Source: TMP-7 sp038212445 (GTDB lineage: Bacteria > Acidobacteriota > Terriglobia > Bryobacterales > Bryobacteraceae). Taken from it: a stretch of DNA of 64,000 nucleotides. Of this stretch, positions 24,724 through 33,862 are shown one piece after another. The stretch is from positions 124,001 through 188,000 of the forward strand of contig JBBQUM010000002.1 of assembly GCA_038212445.1 (NCBI GenBank), in the 5' to 3' direction. The first letter of the stretch is position 1, and every line of letters starts with the position of its first letter. The position numbers and the translations under genes were made by a program. The notes under the pieces are model-generated. The model was not told the origin of the DNA. It did no database searches and worked only from the letters and a program-made list of their open reading frames with translations.

Positions 24724-27132
24724 ATGCCCGTCCCGCGCGGTTTGTGGCACGATGAGCTAATGATGGGCGGACTTAGAGTCATACGGCGCAATCCAGCCGT
24801 GGCCTTCGCGGCCATGGCCACTGTAGCTCTTGGCATCGGCGCCAACACCGCTGTGTTTAGCGTCATCGAGGCAGTGCTTCTAACACCTCTGCCGTTTTCT
24901 GAACCCTCCCGAATCGTCATGATCTGGGAAACGCACCCCGAACTGTCGCGGCTACAGGTGGCCGCGCCTGACTTCGAGGATTGGAAAACTAGCGCGAGTA
25001 GCTTCGAGTCGATCGCCGCCTATTCCATGCAGGTCGGAACCAAAGTCACGGTGATCGGTTCAGGTGCTCCATTTCAGGCCCAGGCCACCACCGCTTCGTG
25101 GAATCTGTTTGATTTACTCGGCGTCAAGCCCATCGCCGGACGAACCATTTCGCGCGCCGAGGATCAAGGCGGCCAGAAAGTCCTGCTGATTAGCGAACGG
25201 CTCTGGCGAAATCAGTTTGCCGCTGACCGCGCTGCCATCGGACGCTCCATTCGCATCGGACCCGACACCTGGACCATCGCCGGCGTCATGCCGTCCGACG
25301 CCGCCTTCCCCGCTTGGGCCGAAGTCTGGCTGCCCTTCTCCTACCTCGACTCGGGTACCGTCAACCAGCGCCGCTTCCATCCGCTCGAAGTCGTGGCCCG
25401 CCTCAAGCCCGGCGTCACTGAAGCTCAGGCCCAAGGCGAAATGACCGCCATCGCCGCTCGACTCTCACGTGACTACCCCGCCACCAACAAAACCATCGGC
25501 GCCGCCGTCATCTCCCTCGACGCGCAAACCACTGGCGAGGTCCGGCCCGTCCTCATTGCACTCTTGGGTGCTGTCGGACTGATCCTGCTCATCGCCTGCG
25601 CCAACGTCGCGCACCTCCTGTTGGCCCGCGCCTTGGCCCATTCGCGCGAAGCCGCCATTCGCGCCGCCCTCGGAGCGAATTGGCTTCGTCTCGCGCGTCA
25701 CTCCGTCGGCGAGAGTCTCACCCTCGCCATGTTCGGCGGCGCTGCCGGACTCTGGATCGCCTCCTTCGCGCTGCCCATACTCTCCCGGCTCGCACAGGGT
25801 CGCATCCCTCGCATCGAGGCGGCCCACCTCGACACTCGCGTCTTCGCCTTCTCCTTCGCCCTCGTAATTCTCAGCGGCATTCTCGCCGGACTGCTACCCG
25901 CACTGCGAGCCGCCGCAGTGGATCTGAACGATGCCCTGAAGTCCGGCGGCGCCGTCGTCCGTGCCGGACGCGCAGGAGCCTTCCTGGTTACCGCCGAAGT
26001 CGCGCTCGCCGTCACCATCCTCTCCGGTGCAGGACTTCTTCTGCGCAGTTACGCCAATGTGCTTTCCGGCGACCCCGGCTTCAATGCGGAACACGTCCTC
26101 ACCGCCGAACTGTCGCTTCCCTTCCCGCCCGCCCAAGCCACTCAGGTTTTTCGCGACGAGATTCTTCCCAAACTGCGCGACATCCCCGGCGTCCAAACAG
26201 CCGCGCTCGTGAACATGACCCCGGCCACCATCGGGACCACCGAACGCAGCCGCTGGGCCACCCGCTTCGGCATCCCTGGACATGCCTATGAGCCCGGCAA
26301 ATTCCCTGTCGCGCAGGCGCGCTTCATGTCCCCGCAATACCTCGACGCCATCGGCATCCATCTGCGTAGCGGCCGCGCCCTCACCGCCGCCGATGAAAAT
26401 CAACCAGTCCTGCTCATCAATGAGACCTTCGCTCGTACCTACTTCCCCGGACAAAATCCTGTGGGCAAGTCCATCCTGCTGGGCGTGATGCTTCCCACCC
26501 CCAACGAGATCCGCATCGCTGGCGTAGTGGAAGATGCGCCCGAACTCGGACTCGAAATGACCGCGCCCGCAACCCTCTACACCATCGGCTACGGACAAGG
26601 TACGCTCCTTCTGCGTTCCGCTGCCGACCCCGGCCAACTCACCGGCAGCCTGCGCGCCGCCGTCGCCGCAGTCAATCCGGAATTCGCGCTCGGCCGCGTC
26701 CGCACCATGACTGAAATCGTCAGCGACTCTCTCGCCCGCCGTAAATTCGCGCTCCTGCTGATGACGCTCTTCGCCGCCGTCGGCGCGGCGCTTGCCGCTG
26801 TCGGCATCTACGGCGTGGTGTCGTATTCGGTCGCCAGCCGCGTCCGCGAAATGGGACTGCGCATGGCTCTCGGCGCTCAACGCGGACAACTGCTGCGTAT
26901 GGTTCTTCGCGAAAGCGGACTCCGGACTCTCGCCGGCCTCGCCATCGGACTCGCAGGCGCCTTCGCGTCCTCCCGCCTGCTCGCCAACCTGCTCTACGGC
27001 ACCTCGCCCCACGACCCTGTAGCCTTGTTCTCGGCTTGCGCCGCGCTCGGACTCATCTCGCTCGCCGCCGCCTGGATTCCCGCGCGCCGCGCCACTCGTG
27101 TCGATCCCATGATTGCGCTCCGCGAACAATGA
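24724..27132 (+). CDS. ADOP-type ABC transporter permease (MacB/FtsX-like), second copy
   Basis: 802 aa, the same length and plan as the permease at 20.9 kb but clearly diverged. ALGIGANTAVFSVIEAVLLT is near the N-terminus, LILLIACANVAHLLLARALA with SREAAIRAALGANWLRLARH in the middle, and YGVVSYSVASRVREMGLRMA near the end. The start is uncertain: ATG 24724 is in frame, but ATG 24760 (giving MMGGLRVIRRNPA) is equally plausible. The stop overlaps the thiE start (ATGA), so the two are translationally coupled, which is unexpected given their unrelated functions. Confidence 0.9.
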   Translation: MPVPRGLWHDELMMGGLRVIRRNPAVAFAAMATVALGIGANTAVFSVIEAVLLTPLPFSEPSRIVMIWETHPELSRLQVAAPDFEDWKTSASSFESIAAYSMQVGTKVTVIGSGAPFQAQATTASWNLFDLLGVKPIAGRTISRAEDQGGQKVLLISERLWRNQFAADRAAIGRSIRIGPDTWTIAGVMPSDAAFPAWAEVWLPFSYLDSGTVNQRRFHPLEVVARLKPGVTEAQAQGEMTAIAARLSRDYPATNKTIGAAVISLDAQTTGEVRPVLIALLGAVGLILLIACANVAHLLLARALAHSREAAIRAALGANWLRLARHSVGESLTLAMFGGAAGLWIASFALPILSRLAQGRIPRIEAAHLDTRVFAFSFALVILSGILAGLLPALRAAAVDLNDALKSGGAVVRAGRAGAFLVTAEVALAVTILSGAGLLLRSYANVLSGDPGFNAEHVLTAELSLPFPPAQATQVFRDEILPKLRDIPGVQTAALVNMTPATIGTTERSRWATRFGIPGHAYEPGKFPVAQARFMSPQYLDAIGIHLRSGRALTAADENQPVLLINETFARTYFPGQNPVGKSILLGVMLPTPNEIRIAGVVEDAPELGLEMTAPATLYTIGYGQGTLLLRSAADPGQLTGSLRAAVAAVNPEFALGRVRTMTEIVSDSLARRKFALLLMTLFAAVGAALAAVGIYGVVSYSVASRVREMGLRMALGAQRGQLLRMVLRESGLRTLAGLAIGLAGAFASSRLLANLLYGTSPHDPVALFSACAALGLISLAAAWIPARRATRVDPMIALREQ

Positions 27133-27749
27133 CACTGCCGCCGTTGTACCCCATCGTCGACACAGCCTTATTGGAGTTGAGAAAGATCGACCCTGTATAT
27201 GCGGCTGCGTCGCTGCTCGAGGCAGGTGTTCGCATTTTGCAGTTCCGGCACAAGGGCCACTACAGCCGCTCAGTGTTCGCGCAGGCCCAACAGATTCGCG
27301 ACCTCTGCCGCAGCCGCGGTGCGGACTATCTCATCAACGACCGCGCCGATATTGCCATGCTGCTCGACGCCGGTCTGCATCTCGGGCAGGACGATCTCAG
27401 CCCTGTCGACGCCAGGCGCCTGATCGGCCCGTCCCGCATCCTCGGATTCTCCACGCACAATGAGCGTCAACTACGCGCCGCGCTATTGGAACCCGCTGAC
27501 TATCTGGCCATCGGACCCATCTTCACCACCGGCTCAAAGGAAAATCCCGACCCCGTTGTCGGCCTCGATGAATTGCGCCGCCTGCGCCCTCTGGTCAACT
27601 GCCCCTTAGTCGCAATCGGCGGAATCACGCTCGACAACGCCCCGGCGGTTTATGCGGCAGGCGCCGATTCCATTGCCCTCATCAGCGCCCTTTTCATTGA
27701 ACCCATTCGCGACCAGGCCACACAATGGCTGCGGTCCGCCGGAAAATAA
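27129..27749 (+). CDS. thiE: Thiamine phosphate synthase
   Basis: 206 aa starting at ATG 27129, which overlaps the stop of the ADOP gene; upstream in-frame codons belong to that overlap. ThiE joins the pyrimidine pyrophosphate and thiazole phosphate into thiamine phosphate. Motifs are YPIVDT at the start, ILQFRHKGH (pyrophosphate contact region), DYLINDRADIAMLLDAGLHL, LGQDDLSPVDARRLI, GFSTHN, DYLAIGPIFTTGSKEN, and phosphate-binding VAIGGITLDNAPAVYAAGAD. Length is normal for the family. No other thi gene is in the window. Confidence 0.9.
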   Translation: MTLPPLYPIVDTALLELRKIDPVYAAASLLEAGVRILQFRHKGHYSRSVFAQAQQIRDLCRSRGADYLINDRADIAMLLDAGLHLGQDDLSPVDARRLIGPSRILGFSTHNERQLRAALLEPADYLAIGPIFTTGSKENPDPVVGLDELRRLRPLVNCPLVAIGGITLDNAPAVYAAGADSIALISALFIEPIRDQATQWLRSAGK

Positions 27750-27793
27750 ACCGCCGGTCCGCGTCGATAATTAGGGTCTGCTGAATGGTCGAA

Positions 27794-28471
27794 CTACGGC
27801 TCGATCGACGCCTTCTTCACAAAGTCCATCTTCGGGAAGCCAGGCTTCAGATAAGCGTTGCCCTGCGCTTCCACTCGGCCTTGATCAGGTCCGGCGCCAT
27901 CCGGGGCACCCTCTCCATAGCCCGAGTAGATTTTGTCCACCACGTCCATGCCGCCTTCAGTCACCTGGCCAAAGGGAGAAAATCCCTGCGCGTCCAAGCG
28001 CGAATTGTTCCCGAAACTAATAAACACCTGCGTCGTGCGCGTCGACGGACCGCCCGTCGCAAACGTGATCCGTCCGCGCGTGTTTGACTTCGTCACTGGA
28101 TCATCGGCAATCGTACGGCTATGCCATTTGGAGTTCACCGCCGGATCCGGATTCAATCCAAACTGCACCATAAAGCCCTTGATCACCCGGTAAAATCCGC
28201 CGCCATCGTAGAAGCCTGCCTTCACCAGTTCGTAAAACCGGTCTGCGCCCTTGGGCGCCCAGTCTCGATGGACTTCCACCACAAAATCGCCCTTCGTCGT
28301 CTCAAACTTCACTTTGAAGGTGTCCGGCGTCTGCGACTTCGGAGCCGCGGCCGGTTCCTTCACGACCTCCTTAGGAGCTTCCTTCGGGGGCTCAGTCTTG
28401 GAGCATGACCCCGCAAATAGGGCCGCCGCTAGCAACAGGAATGCCTGGTTTCGTTTCACGACTCTCATCAT
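27794..28471 (-). CDS. Lipoprotein cyclophilin-type peptidyl-prolyl isomerase
   Basis: 225 aa. A lipoprotein signal ends in LFAGSC (lipobox, Cys near residue 23), followed by a Pro/Lys/Glu-rich linker to about residue 48. The cyclophilin domain has VKFETTKGDFVVEVHRDWAP, FYDGGGFYRVIKGFMVQFG, and TTQVFISFGNNSRLDAQGFS then FGQVTEGGMDVVD. It would catalyse proline isomerisation in the periplasm, anchored to a membrane. The active-site Arg of FYRVIKGFMVQ is kept. It lies 37 nt from the polA stop in the same direction. Confidence 0.9.
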   Translation of the reverse strand: MMRVVKRNQAFLLLAAALFAGSCSKTEPPKEAPKEVVKEPAAAPKSQTPDTFKVKFETTKGDFVVEVHRDWAPKGADRFYELVKAGFYDGGGFYRVIKGFMVQFGLNPDPAVNSKWHSRTIADDPVTKSNTRGRITFATGGPSTRTTQVFISFGNNSRLDAQGFSPFGQVTEGGMDVVDKIYSGYGEGAPDGAGPDQGRVEAQGNAYLKPGFPKMDFVKKASIEP

Positions 28472-28508
28472 TTCTAATTACGCGCCGAATTACAAGAGCG
28501 GGAATCCC

Positions 28509-31103
28509 CTATACCGACTTTCCCATCGCCGCGTCACGCCAATTTCCACCCACTCCAACATCCACCAGCAACGGCACAGCCAGGTCGTAAACCTTCTCCA
28601 TCTCCGTCTTCACGATCTTCTTTACCGCATCCGTTTCCGACGGTGGAGTCTCAAAAACCAGTTCGTCGTGCACCTGCAACAGCATCTTCGTTTCGTACCC
28701 GCCCTCCGACAGCAGAGTGTCGATTCGGATCATCGCCATTTTAATCAGGTCGGCAGCCGTACCCTGCAACGGCGTATTCACCGCGGTCCGCTCAGCAAAT
28801 CCGCGAGCGTTCGGATTGCGGCTATTCATATCCGGAATCGGCCGCCTCCGCCCCAGCAGCGTCAGCGACACTCCCGACTGCCTCACCTCCGCAATCATCT
28901 TGTCGATCCACTTGCGCACGCCCGCGTAGCGCTCGAAGTAGGTGCGTATGTACAGCTCCGCTTCCTTGCGATCGATGCCCAACCCCGCCGCCAGGCCAAA
29001 CGGCGTCTGCCCGTAAACAATGCCGAAATTCACAGCCTTCGCATTGCGACGCATCTCCGGCGTCACCATCAGCGGACCCACGCCAAACACCTCGGCCGCC
29101 GTACGGGTATGGATGTCCTCGCCGTTTCGAAACGCCTCCACCAACACTGGGTCGTGCGACACATGCGCCAGCAGCCTCAGCTCAATCTGCGAATAATCGG
29201 CCACCAGCATTCGCCAGCCGTCACGCGGAATGAACGCCGCCCGGATTTCCCGCCCAAGCTCTGTGCGGATCGGAATGTTCTGCAGATTCGGGTTCGATGA
29301 CGACAGCCGTCCCGTCGCCGCCCCAATCTGATTGAACGTCGTGTGGACTCTCAAATCGCGCGTATTGATCAGCGCCGGCAGCGCGTCCACGTACGTTCCC
29401 TTCAACTTGGTCAGCTGCCGGTACTCGAGCACCTTGCGCGCGATCTCGTGCTCTTCCGCCAGCGTCTCGAGCACATCCGCAGCCGTCGAAATCTGCTTCC
29501 CCTTCCCGTACTTCACCGGCGCGGGCAATCCCATCTCCTCAAACAACACCTTGCCTAACTGTTGCGGCGAGTTGATGTTGAAATTCCGGCCGGCCAGGGT
29601 GCAAATCTCAATCGCCAGCCGGTTCACTTCAATGTCCATCCGCGTCGAGAGCACCTTCAACTGCGACGGATCTACCCGAATCCCCGCCCGCTCCATGTCC
29701 GACAGCACCTTCACCATCGGCAAATCGATCTTGTCGTATAGCTCCCGCAGATCCTGAGAATTTACCCCCGGAGTAATCTGCTCCCACACCGCCAGCGCCG
29801 TCTCGGCGTGCTGCTCCGGCGTCGCCGCCAGTCGACGGTCCAGGTACCTCTCGGCCAGCGTCGTGGCGCCGCACGCCGACGGATCCGCGCATAACAAAAA
29901 CGCGTACAACATCACATCGTGTATGAACCCGCGCGCCTCCATCCCGGCATCCGCCAGTTGCAGGATAATCACCTTCACGTCGTGCGCTAGCTTCGGATGA
30001 TCCGACTCCAGCAGCCTGCGCGCCGCCGCCGACTCCTTCACCAACTCGAGCGGCGCCGACCGTCCTTCGCCCAATTTGTGCGCGAATCCTACCGTCGACC
30101 CCTCTAGCGAGCCCTCCCCCGTGTCCGCGATGCTCACCGCCACCACCGCGTCCGCCGGAATCGCCGCGAGCCACGCCTCCAGCGCCTCCGCTGACTCGAG
30201 CATCTGGTAATCGCGCGTGTGCGCATCCTCGGTCGGCCCCAGATCCTTGATCAACGAGAAGAACTCCAGGTCCTTATAAATCTGCTTCAGCGTCGACGGA
30301 TCCGCCGGCTGGCTGCGCGCTGTCTCCACCTCGAACTCGATCGGCACTGTGGTATCAATCGTCGCCAGCTTCTTTGAGAGTTCTATCCGCTCCCGGTTGT
30401 TCAGCAGGCTCTCGCGGTACATCTTCTTCTCCACTTCAGCCGCGCGGTTCAGTGCTTCCTCCACCGAGCCAAAGCGCAGAATCAGTTCCTTCGCGCCCTT
30501 ATCGCCGATGCCCGGAGCGCCCGGAATGTTGTCGATCGCATCGCCCTTCAGCGCCAGCAGATCCGCCACCTGCGATGGCTTCACGCCCATGAATTCCTCG
30601 GCGGTCGCCGGATCGTACCAGACGTCTTCCTTCATCGGGTTGTACATCGACACGTGCTCGTCCACCAGTTGCAGCATGTCCTTGTCGCTCGACACGATTA
30701 CCACGTCAATTCCCGATCCGGCCATCTTCCTGGCCAGCGCGCCAATCACGTCGTCCGCTTCAAAGCGCGGAAACTGAAGGATCGGAATCCGCATCGCATC
30801 AAGCACTCGCCGCACATACGGAATCTGCTCGCTCAAGTCCTGCGGCATCTCCTCGCGGTTCGCCTTATACTCCGCGAATGCCTCATCACGAAACGTCGGC
30901 CCCGCGCTCTCAAAAACAGCCGCAATGTAGTCCGGCTTGTAGCTCGCGAGCAGCTTGCGCAGCATGTTGTGAAAGATGTAGACCGCTTCGGTGGAAAGCC
31001 CCGTGGACGTACGCATGGGCGGCGCTCCACTACGCGCCCGGGCATGATACGCGCGAAAAATGAAGCCGAAACTGTCGATCAGGAAGAGCTTTGGACGGGA
31101 CAC
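28509..31103 (-). CDS. polA: DNA polymerase I without functional proofreading domain
   Basis: 864 aa from a GTG. The 5'-3' exonuclease domain (about 1-290) has LFLIDSFGFIFRAYHA, FRDEAFAEYKANREEMP, FEADDVIGALA and DIVVVSSDKDMLQLV-type motifs. The polymerase domain (about 480-864) has motif A ADYSQIELRLLAH, motif B RNAKAVNFGIVYGQTPFGLA and motif C LQVHDELVFE. The middle 3'-5' exonuclease domain lacks the catalytic carboxylates: the DxE position reads VSIADTG and the NLKYD position reads HDVKVII, so proofreading is inferred to be absent as in Taq and Bacillus Pol I. TACACT lies 7 nt upstream of the GTG. Confidence 0.95.
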   Translation of the reverse strand: MSRPKLFLIDSFGFIFRAYHARARSGAPPMRTSTGLSTEAVYIFHNMLRKLLASYKPDYIAAVFESAGPTFRDEAFAEYKANREEMPQDLSEQIPYVRRVLDAMRIPILQFPRFEADDVIGALARKMAGSGIDVVIVSSDKDMLQLVDEHVSMYNPMKEDVWYDPATAEEFMGVKPSQVADLLALKGDAIDNIPGAPGIGDKGAKELILRFGSVEEALNRAAEVEKKMYRESLLNNRERIELSKKLATIDTTVPIEFEVETARSQPADPSTLKQIYKDLEFFSLIKDLGPTEDAHTRDYQMLESAEALEAWLAAIPADAVVAVSIADTGEGSLEGSTVGFAHKLGEGRSAPLELVKESAAARRLLESDHPKLAHDVKVIILQLADAGMEARGFIHDVMLYAFLLCADPSACGATTLAERYLDRRLAATPEQHAETALAVWEQITPGVNSQDLRELYDKIDLPMVKVLSDMERAGIRVDPSQLKVLSTRMDIEVNRLAIEICTLAGRNFNINSPQQLGKVLFEEMGLPAPVKYGKGKQISTAADVLETLAEEHEIARKVLEYRQLTKLKGTYVDALPALINTRDLRVHTTFNQIGAATGRLSSSNPNLQNIPIRTELGREIRAAFIPRDGWRMLVADYSQIELRLLAHVSHDPVLVEAFRNGEDIHTRTAAEVFGVGPLMVTPEMRRNAKAVNFGIVYGQTPFGLAAGLGIDRKEAELYIRTYFERYAGVRKWIDKMIAEVRQSGVSLTLLGRRRPIPDMNSRNPNARGFAERTAVNTPLQGTAADLIKMAMIRIDTLLSEGGYETKMLLQVHDELVFETPPSETDAVKKIVKTEMEKVYDLAVPLLVDVGVGGNWRDAAMGKSV

Positions 31104-31145
31104 TCATTCCAGTGTAGGATGCCCCGGTTGAGATACGATGCGTCC
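31104..31145. promoter_or_regulatory. Compact divergent promoter region between polA and oxidoreductase
   Basis: Only 42 bp separate the start codons. On the minus strand TACACT (31116-31111) ends 7 nt before the polA GTG. On the plus strand TACGAT (31134-31139) ends 6 nt before the ATG at 31146. Neither start has a Shine-Dalgarno. Both transcripts would begin at about their start codons, and each -35 region would lie within the neighbouring promoter or gene. Confidence 0.45.
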
Positions 31146-32150
31146 ATGCCCGACAAACTGCGCTGGGGCGTGCTCGGCGCCGCCAAGATCGCCCGCACCA
31201 AAGTAATCCCGGCAATGCAGAAAGCCGCCAACGCCGAAATCGTCGCCATCGCCTCGCGCGATCTCGCCAAAGCCCGCACCACCGCCGCGGAACTGAGCAT
31301 CCCCCAAGCCTACGGTTCCTACGAAGAACTGCTCACCGACTCCGGCATCGACGCCATCTATAATCCGCTGCCCAACCACCTGCACGTTCCATGGACCATC
31401 CGCGCCGCCGAAGCCGGCAAGCACGTCCTCTGTGAAAAGCCCATCGCGCTCAATGTGGATGAAGTCCACCACCTGATCGCCACCCGCGATCGCACCGGCG
31501 TCAGAATCGGCGAAGCCTTTATGGTGCGATCCCACCCCCAGTGGCTTCGCGCCCGCGAAATTGCCCGCAGCGGTGAGTTGGGTGAACTCCGCGCTATCCA
31601 GGGCTTCTTCAGCTACTTCAATCGCGACCCTGAAAACGTCCGCAACGTCGCCTCCTGGGGCGGCGGCGGCATCATGGACATCGGCTGTTACCCCATCACC
31701 ATGTCCCGCTTTATCCTCGAGAGCGAACCCCATCGCGTTTGTACTCTCATGGATGTCGACCCGGACTTCGGCACCGACCGCCTCGCCTCCGTCCTCCTCG
31801 ATTTTCCCGGTGCCCAGGCGAGCTTTACTTCCAGCACTCAACTGGTCTCCTACCAGCGCATGAATATCTTCGGCACCAAGGGCCGCGTTGAACTTTTGAT
31901 CCCCTGGAACACTCCACCCGACCGGCCCAGCCGCATCATCATTGATATCGGTGGCGACTTCCTCGGCACCGGCCAGCGCATCGAAGAATTCCCCGCCGTT
32001 GACCAGTACACCCTCCAGGCCGAACGCTTCGGCGCGGCTGTCACCGCCAACACTCCCCTCCCTGTCGAACTCGAGGAATCGCTGAGAAACATGTCTGTCA
32101 TACAAGCCGTCATACGAAGCGGACACAGCAAGGGGTGGGAGAGTGTCTAA
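31146..32150 (+). CDS. Gfo/Idh/MocA-family NAD(P)-dependent oxidoreductase
   Basis: 334 aa. The N-terminal Rossmann fold has LRWGVLGAAKIARTKVIPAM, followed by the EKPIALNVDEV motif with the catalytic-region Lys (CEKP) and the C-terminal alpha/beta domain containing GGGGIMDIGCYPITMSRFIL, with the H/D region of this family. It is closest in look to the trans-1,2-dihydrobenzene diol / sugar dehydrogenase branch; the substrate is unknown. The ATG at 31146 was chosen because the Rossmann strand starts 5 residues later and a -10-like box lies 6 nt upstream; the open frame extends further upstream into the polA region. Confidence 0.88.
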   Translation: MPDKLRWGVLGAAKIARTKVIPAMQKAANAEIVAIASRDLAKARTTAAELSIPQAYGSYEELLTDSGIDAIYNPLPNHLHVPWTIRAAEAGKHVLCEKPIALNVDEVHHLIATRDRTGVRIGEAFMVRSHPQWLRAREIARSGELGELRAIQGFFSYFNRDPENVRNVASWGGGGIMDIGCYPITMSRFILESEPHRVCTLMDVDPDFGTDRLASVLLDFPGAQASFTSSTQLVSYQRMNIFGTKGRVELLIPWNTPPDRPSRIIIDIGGDFLGTGQRIEEFPAVDQYTLQAERFGAAVTANTPLPVELEESLRNMSVIQAVIRSGHSKGWESV

Positions 32151-32260
32151 CCGACCTCAGAGTGACGCGTAATTACCACGGCAACTCGTCGCCAGCTGTG
32201 GCGTTTGCACCACAGTAATGTAAAGTTATTGTTTTTATTTTCAATGATTAAGCTCTAAGG

Positions 32261-32289
32261 TGGAGACGTTACCTGAACGTTGCTAGAAT
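32261..32289 (+). promoter_or_regulatory. Leaderless-type promoter of lpxC
   Basis: TGGAGA (32261-32266), a 17-bp spacer and TAGAAT (32284-32289) end 6 nt before the TTG at 32296. The 145-bp region upstream (32151-32295) is much richer in A and T than its surroundings, and nothing else is evident in it. Confidence 0.5.
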
Positions 32290-32295
32290 AGTGGC

Positions 32296-33219
32296 TTGTC
32301 TGAAATGAGAGTTTCAGCGGAGGCAAACTTGCGCTTCGAAACAACTATCCAGCGCCCCGTCCAGGCGACCGGCGTAGGACTTCATTCCGGTGTCAAAGTG
32401 AACATCCGGATTTGCCCCGCGCCCGCCAGTACGGGCCTCGTTTTTCTCCGCACCGATCTCAACAATTTCGCCATCCCCGCAAGTTGGAAAAATGTCGCCC
32501 GCGTCAGCTACGCGACAAGCTTGATGCGCCAGGGTGTGTTGATCTCCACCACTGAGCACCTGCTCAGCGTCCTCTACAGCATGGGGATCGACAATGCCTT
32601 CATCGAAATCGACAATCTCGAGGTGCCGATCCTCGACGGCAGCGGTCAGCCTTTCATCGAACTCATCCGCGAAGCCGGCATCAAAACCTTCCGCCGCCGG
32701 CGACGCTACCTCCGTATCCGGCGCCCGGTCTCAGTAGAAGGTAATGGCAAACGCATCACCATCCTCCCCGCCGACCGCTTCCTCCTAAACTGCGACGTCT
32801 ACTTCCCCCACCCCCTCGTCGGCCGCCAGTCCCTCGAACTCGAACTCACCCCCGCCCGCTATGCCGCCGACATCGCCCCTGCACGCACCTTCGGCTTCGA
32901 ACAGGAACTCGGCCAGATGCGCAACATGGGCCTCATCCGCGGCGCCTCGCTCGACAACGCCGTCTGCTTCAACGGCAGCAAAGTTCTCAACCCAGGCGGA
33001 CTCCGCTTCCCCGACGAGTGCTGCCGCCACAAAGCTCTCGACCTCATCGGCGACCTCGCGCTCATCGGACTTCCCCTACTCGGCCAAGTCATCGCCGAAC
33101 GCGCTGGACACGCCATGCACGTCGCCCTCGTCGCCAAAATCATGTCCGACGCCGACCTCTACGAAGTCCTCAGCTTCGACCAACTCGCCTCACGCGTTGT
33201 GGACGCTCTCGTATCCTGA
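32296..33219 (+). CDS. lpxC: UDP-3-O-acyl-N-acetylglucosamine deacetylase
   Basis: 307 aa from TTG (or 304 from ATG 32305). This zinc enzyme carries out the committed step of lipid A synthesis in the cytoplasm. The first zinc His is in LISTTEHLLSVLYSMGIDN, and the second His and the Asp are in CCRHKALDLIGDLALIG (HKxxDxxGD). FETTIQRPVQATGVGLHSG at the start and VPILDGSGQPFIELIREAG are standard. A lipopolysaccharide-type outer membrane is therefore likely. A TAGAAT box 6 nt before the TTG favours that start. A CDP-alcohol phosphatidyltransferase follows after 19 nt. Confidence 0.95.
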   Translation: MSEMRVSAEANLRFETTIQRPVQATGVGLHSGVKVNIRICPAPASTGLVFLRTDLNNFAIPASWKNVARVSYATSLMRQGVLISTTEHLLSVLYSMGIDNAFIEIDNLEVPILDGSGQPFIELIREAGIKTFRRRRRYLRIRRPVSVEGNGKRITILPADRFLLNCDVYFPHPLVGRQSLELELTPARYAADIAPARTFGFEQELGQMRNMGLIRGASLDNAVCFNGSKVLNPGGLRFPDECCRHKALDLIGDLALIGLPLLGQVIAERAGHAMHVALVAKIMSDADLYEVLSFDQLASRVVDALVS

Positions 33220-33238
33220 CCCAGCGGACCGTCTTCGA

Positions 33239-33808
33239 TTGATCCGACATCTCCCCAACCTCGTCACCTTCGTACGCATCCTCCTCGCACCCTTCATTTT
33301 CCGAGCCATCTGGAACCGCGAGTACGAGTGGGCCCTGGTGTGGCTGTTCATCGCCGCCTTCACCGACATCCTCGACGGCTTCCTCGCCCGGCTCCTGAAA
33401 GTCGTCAGCCTCAGCGGCGCCTACCTCGATCCCATCGCCGATAAATTTCTCCTCAGCGGGACCTACTTCCTGCTCGGTTACGACCGCGTGGTCCCGCTCT
33501 GGCTCCCCGCCATCGTCTTCGGCCGCGACGCTCTCATGCTCGGCTTCATCGCCTGGGCCTACGCCGCTCGCGGACTTCGCTCATTCCCGCCCACCATCTG
33601 GGGAAAGCTGACTACCTTAATCCAGATTGTCACCGCCTTCGTCATCCTGCTCTCCGGCGTCGTTTCTCTCGGCCAATATGAGCGCACCATCCGAACCGGC
33701 CTCATGATCATCGCCGCCGCTGCCACCGCCTGGAGCGCCATCGACTACCTGCGCGTCGGAATTTCGATGTTGAAACGTCAACCCGCGTCCGGCGCGAGCG
33801 CTTCCTAA
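33239..33808 (+). CDS. pgsA: CDP-alcohol phosphatidyltransferase (PgsA-like)
   Basis: 189 aa from a TTG start. It has five or six membrane helices and the complete family signature D-x2-DG-x2-AR-x8-G-x3-D-x3-D in DILDGFLARLLKVVSLSG followed by AYLDPIADK. It begins HLPNLVTFVRILLAPFIF, the usual opening of CDP-diacylglycerol-glycerol-3-phosphate 3-phosphatidyltransferases, which make the phosphatidylglycerol precursor. Cardiolipin or another alcohol acceptor cannot be excluded. It lies 19 nt downstream of lpxC and is probably cotranscribed with it. The start is chosen by position and length; no clear ribosome site is visible. Confidence 0.85.
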   Translation: MIRHLPNLVTFVRILLAPFIFRAIWNREYEWALVWLFIAAFTDILDGFLARLLKVVSLSGAYLDPIADKFLLSGTYFLLGYDRVVPLWLPAIVFGRDALMLGFIAWAYAARGLRSFPPTIWGKLTTLIQIVTAFVILLSGVVSLGQYERTIRTGLMIIAAAATAWSAIDYLRVGISMLKRQPASGASAS

Positions 33809-33833
33809 CCTGCATTCTGAGGGAAACACCGAA

Positions 33834-33862
33834 TTGACGGCGACGCACCGCGGGGGTACCCT
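33834..33862 (+). promoter_or_regulatory. Leaderless-type promoter with consensus -35
   Basis: TTGACG (33834-33839), a 17-bp spacer and TACCCT (33857-33862) are followed by 6 nt and the GTG at 33869. This is the clearest example in the window of a promoter placed so that transcription would begin at the start codon. There is no Shine-Dalgarno. Confidence 0.6.

Noticed and set aside
25894..27135. 413-codon minus-strand open frame opposite the second ADOP permease
   Set aside because: Gly/Glu/Asp-rich antisense shadow of a clear permease.
30654..31145. Upstream extension of the oxidoreductase frame
   Set aside because: The extra 164 codons lie antisense to polA and are not like the family; the Rossmann fold begins just after ATG 31146.
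32151..32260. AT-rich gap before lpxC considered as a riboswitch
   Set aside because: No conserved fold or known riboswitch core could be recognised; AT-richness is explained by a promoter region.
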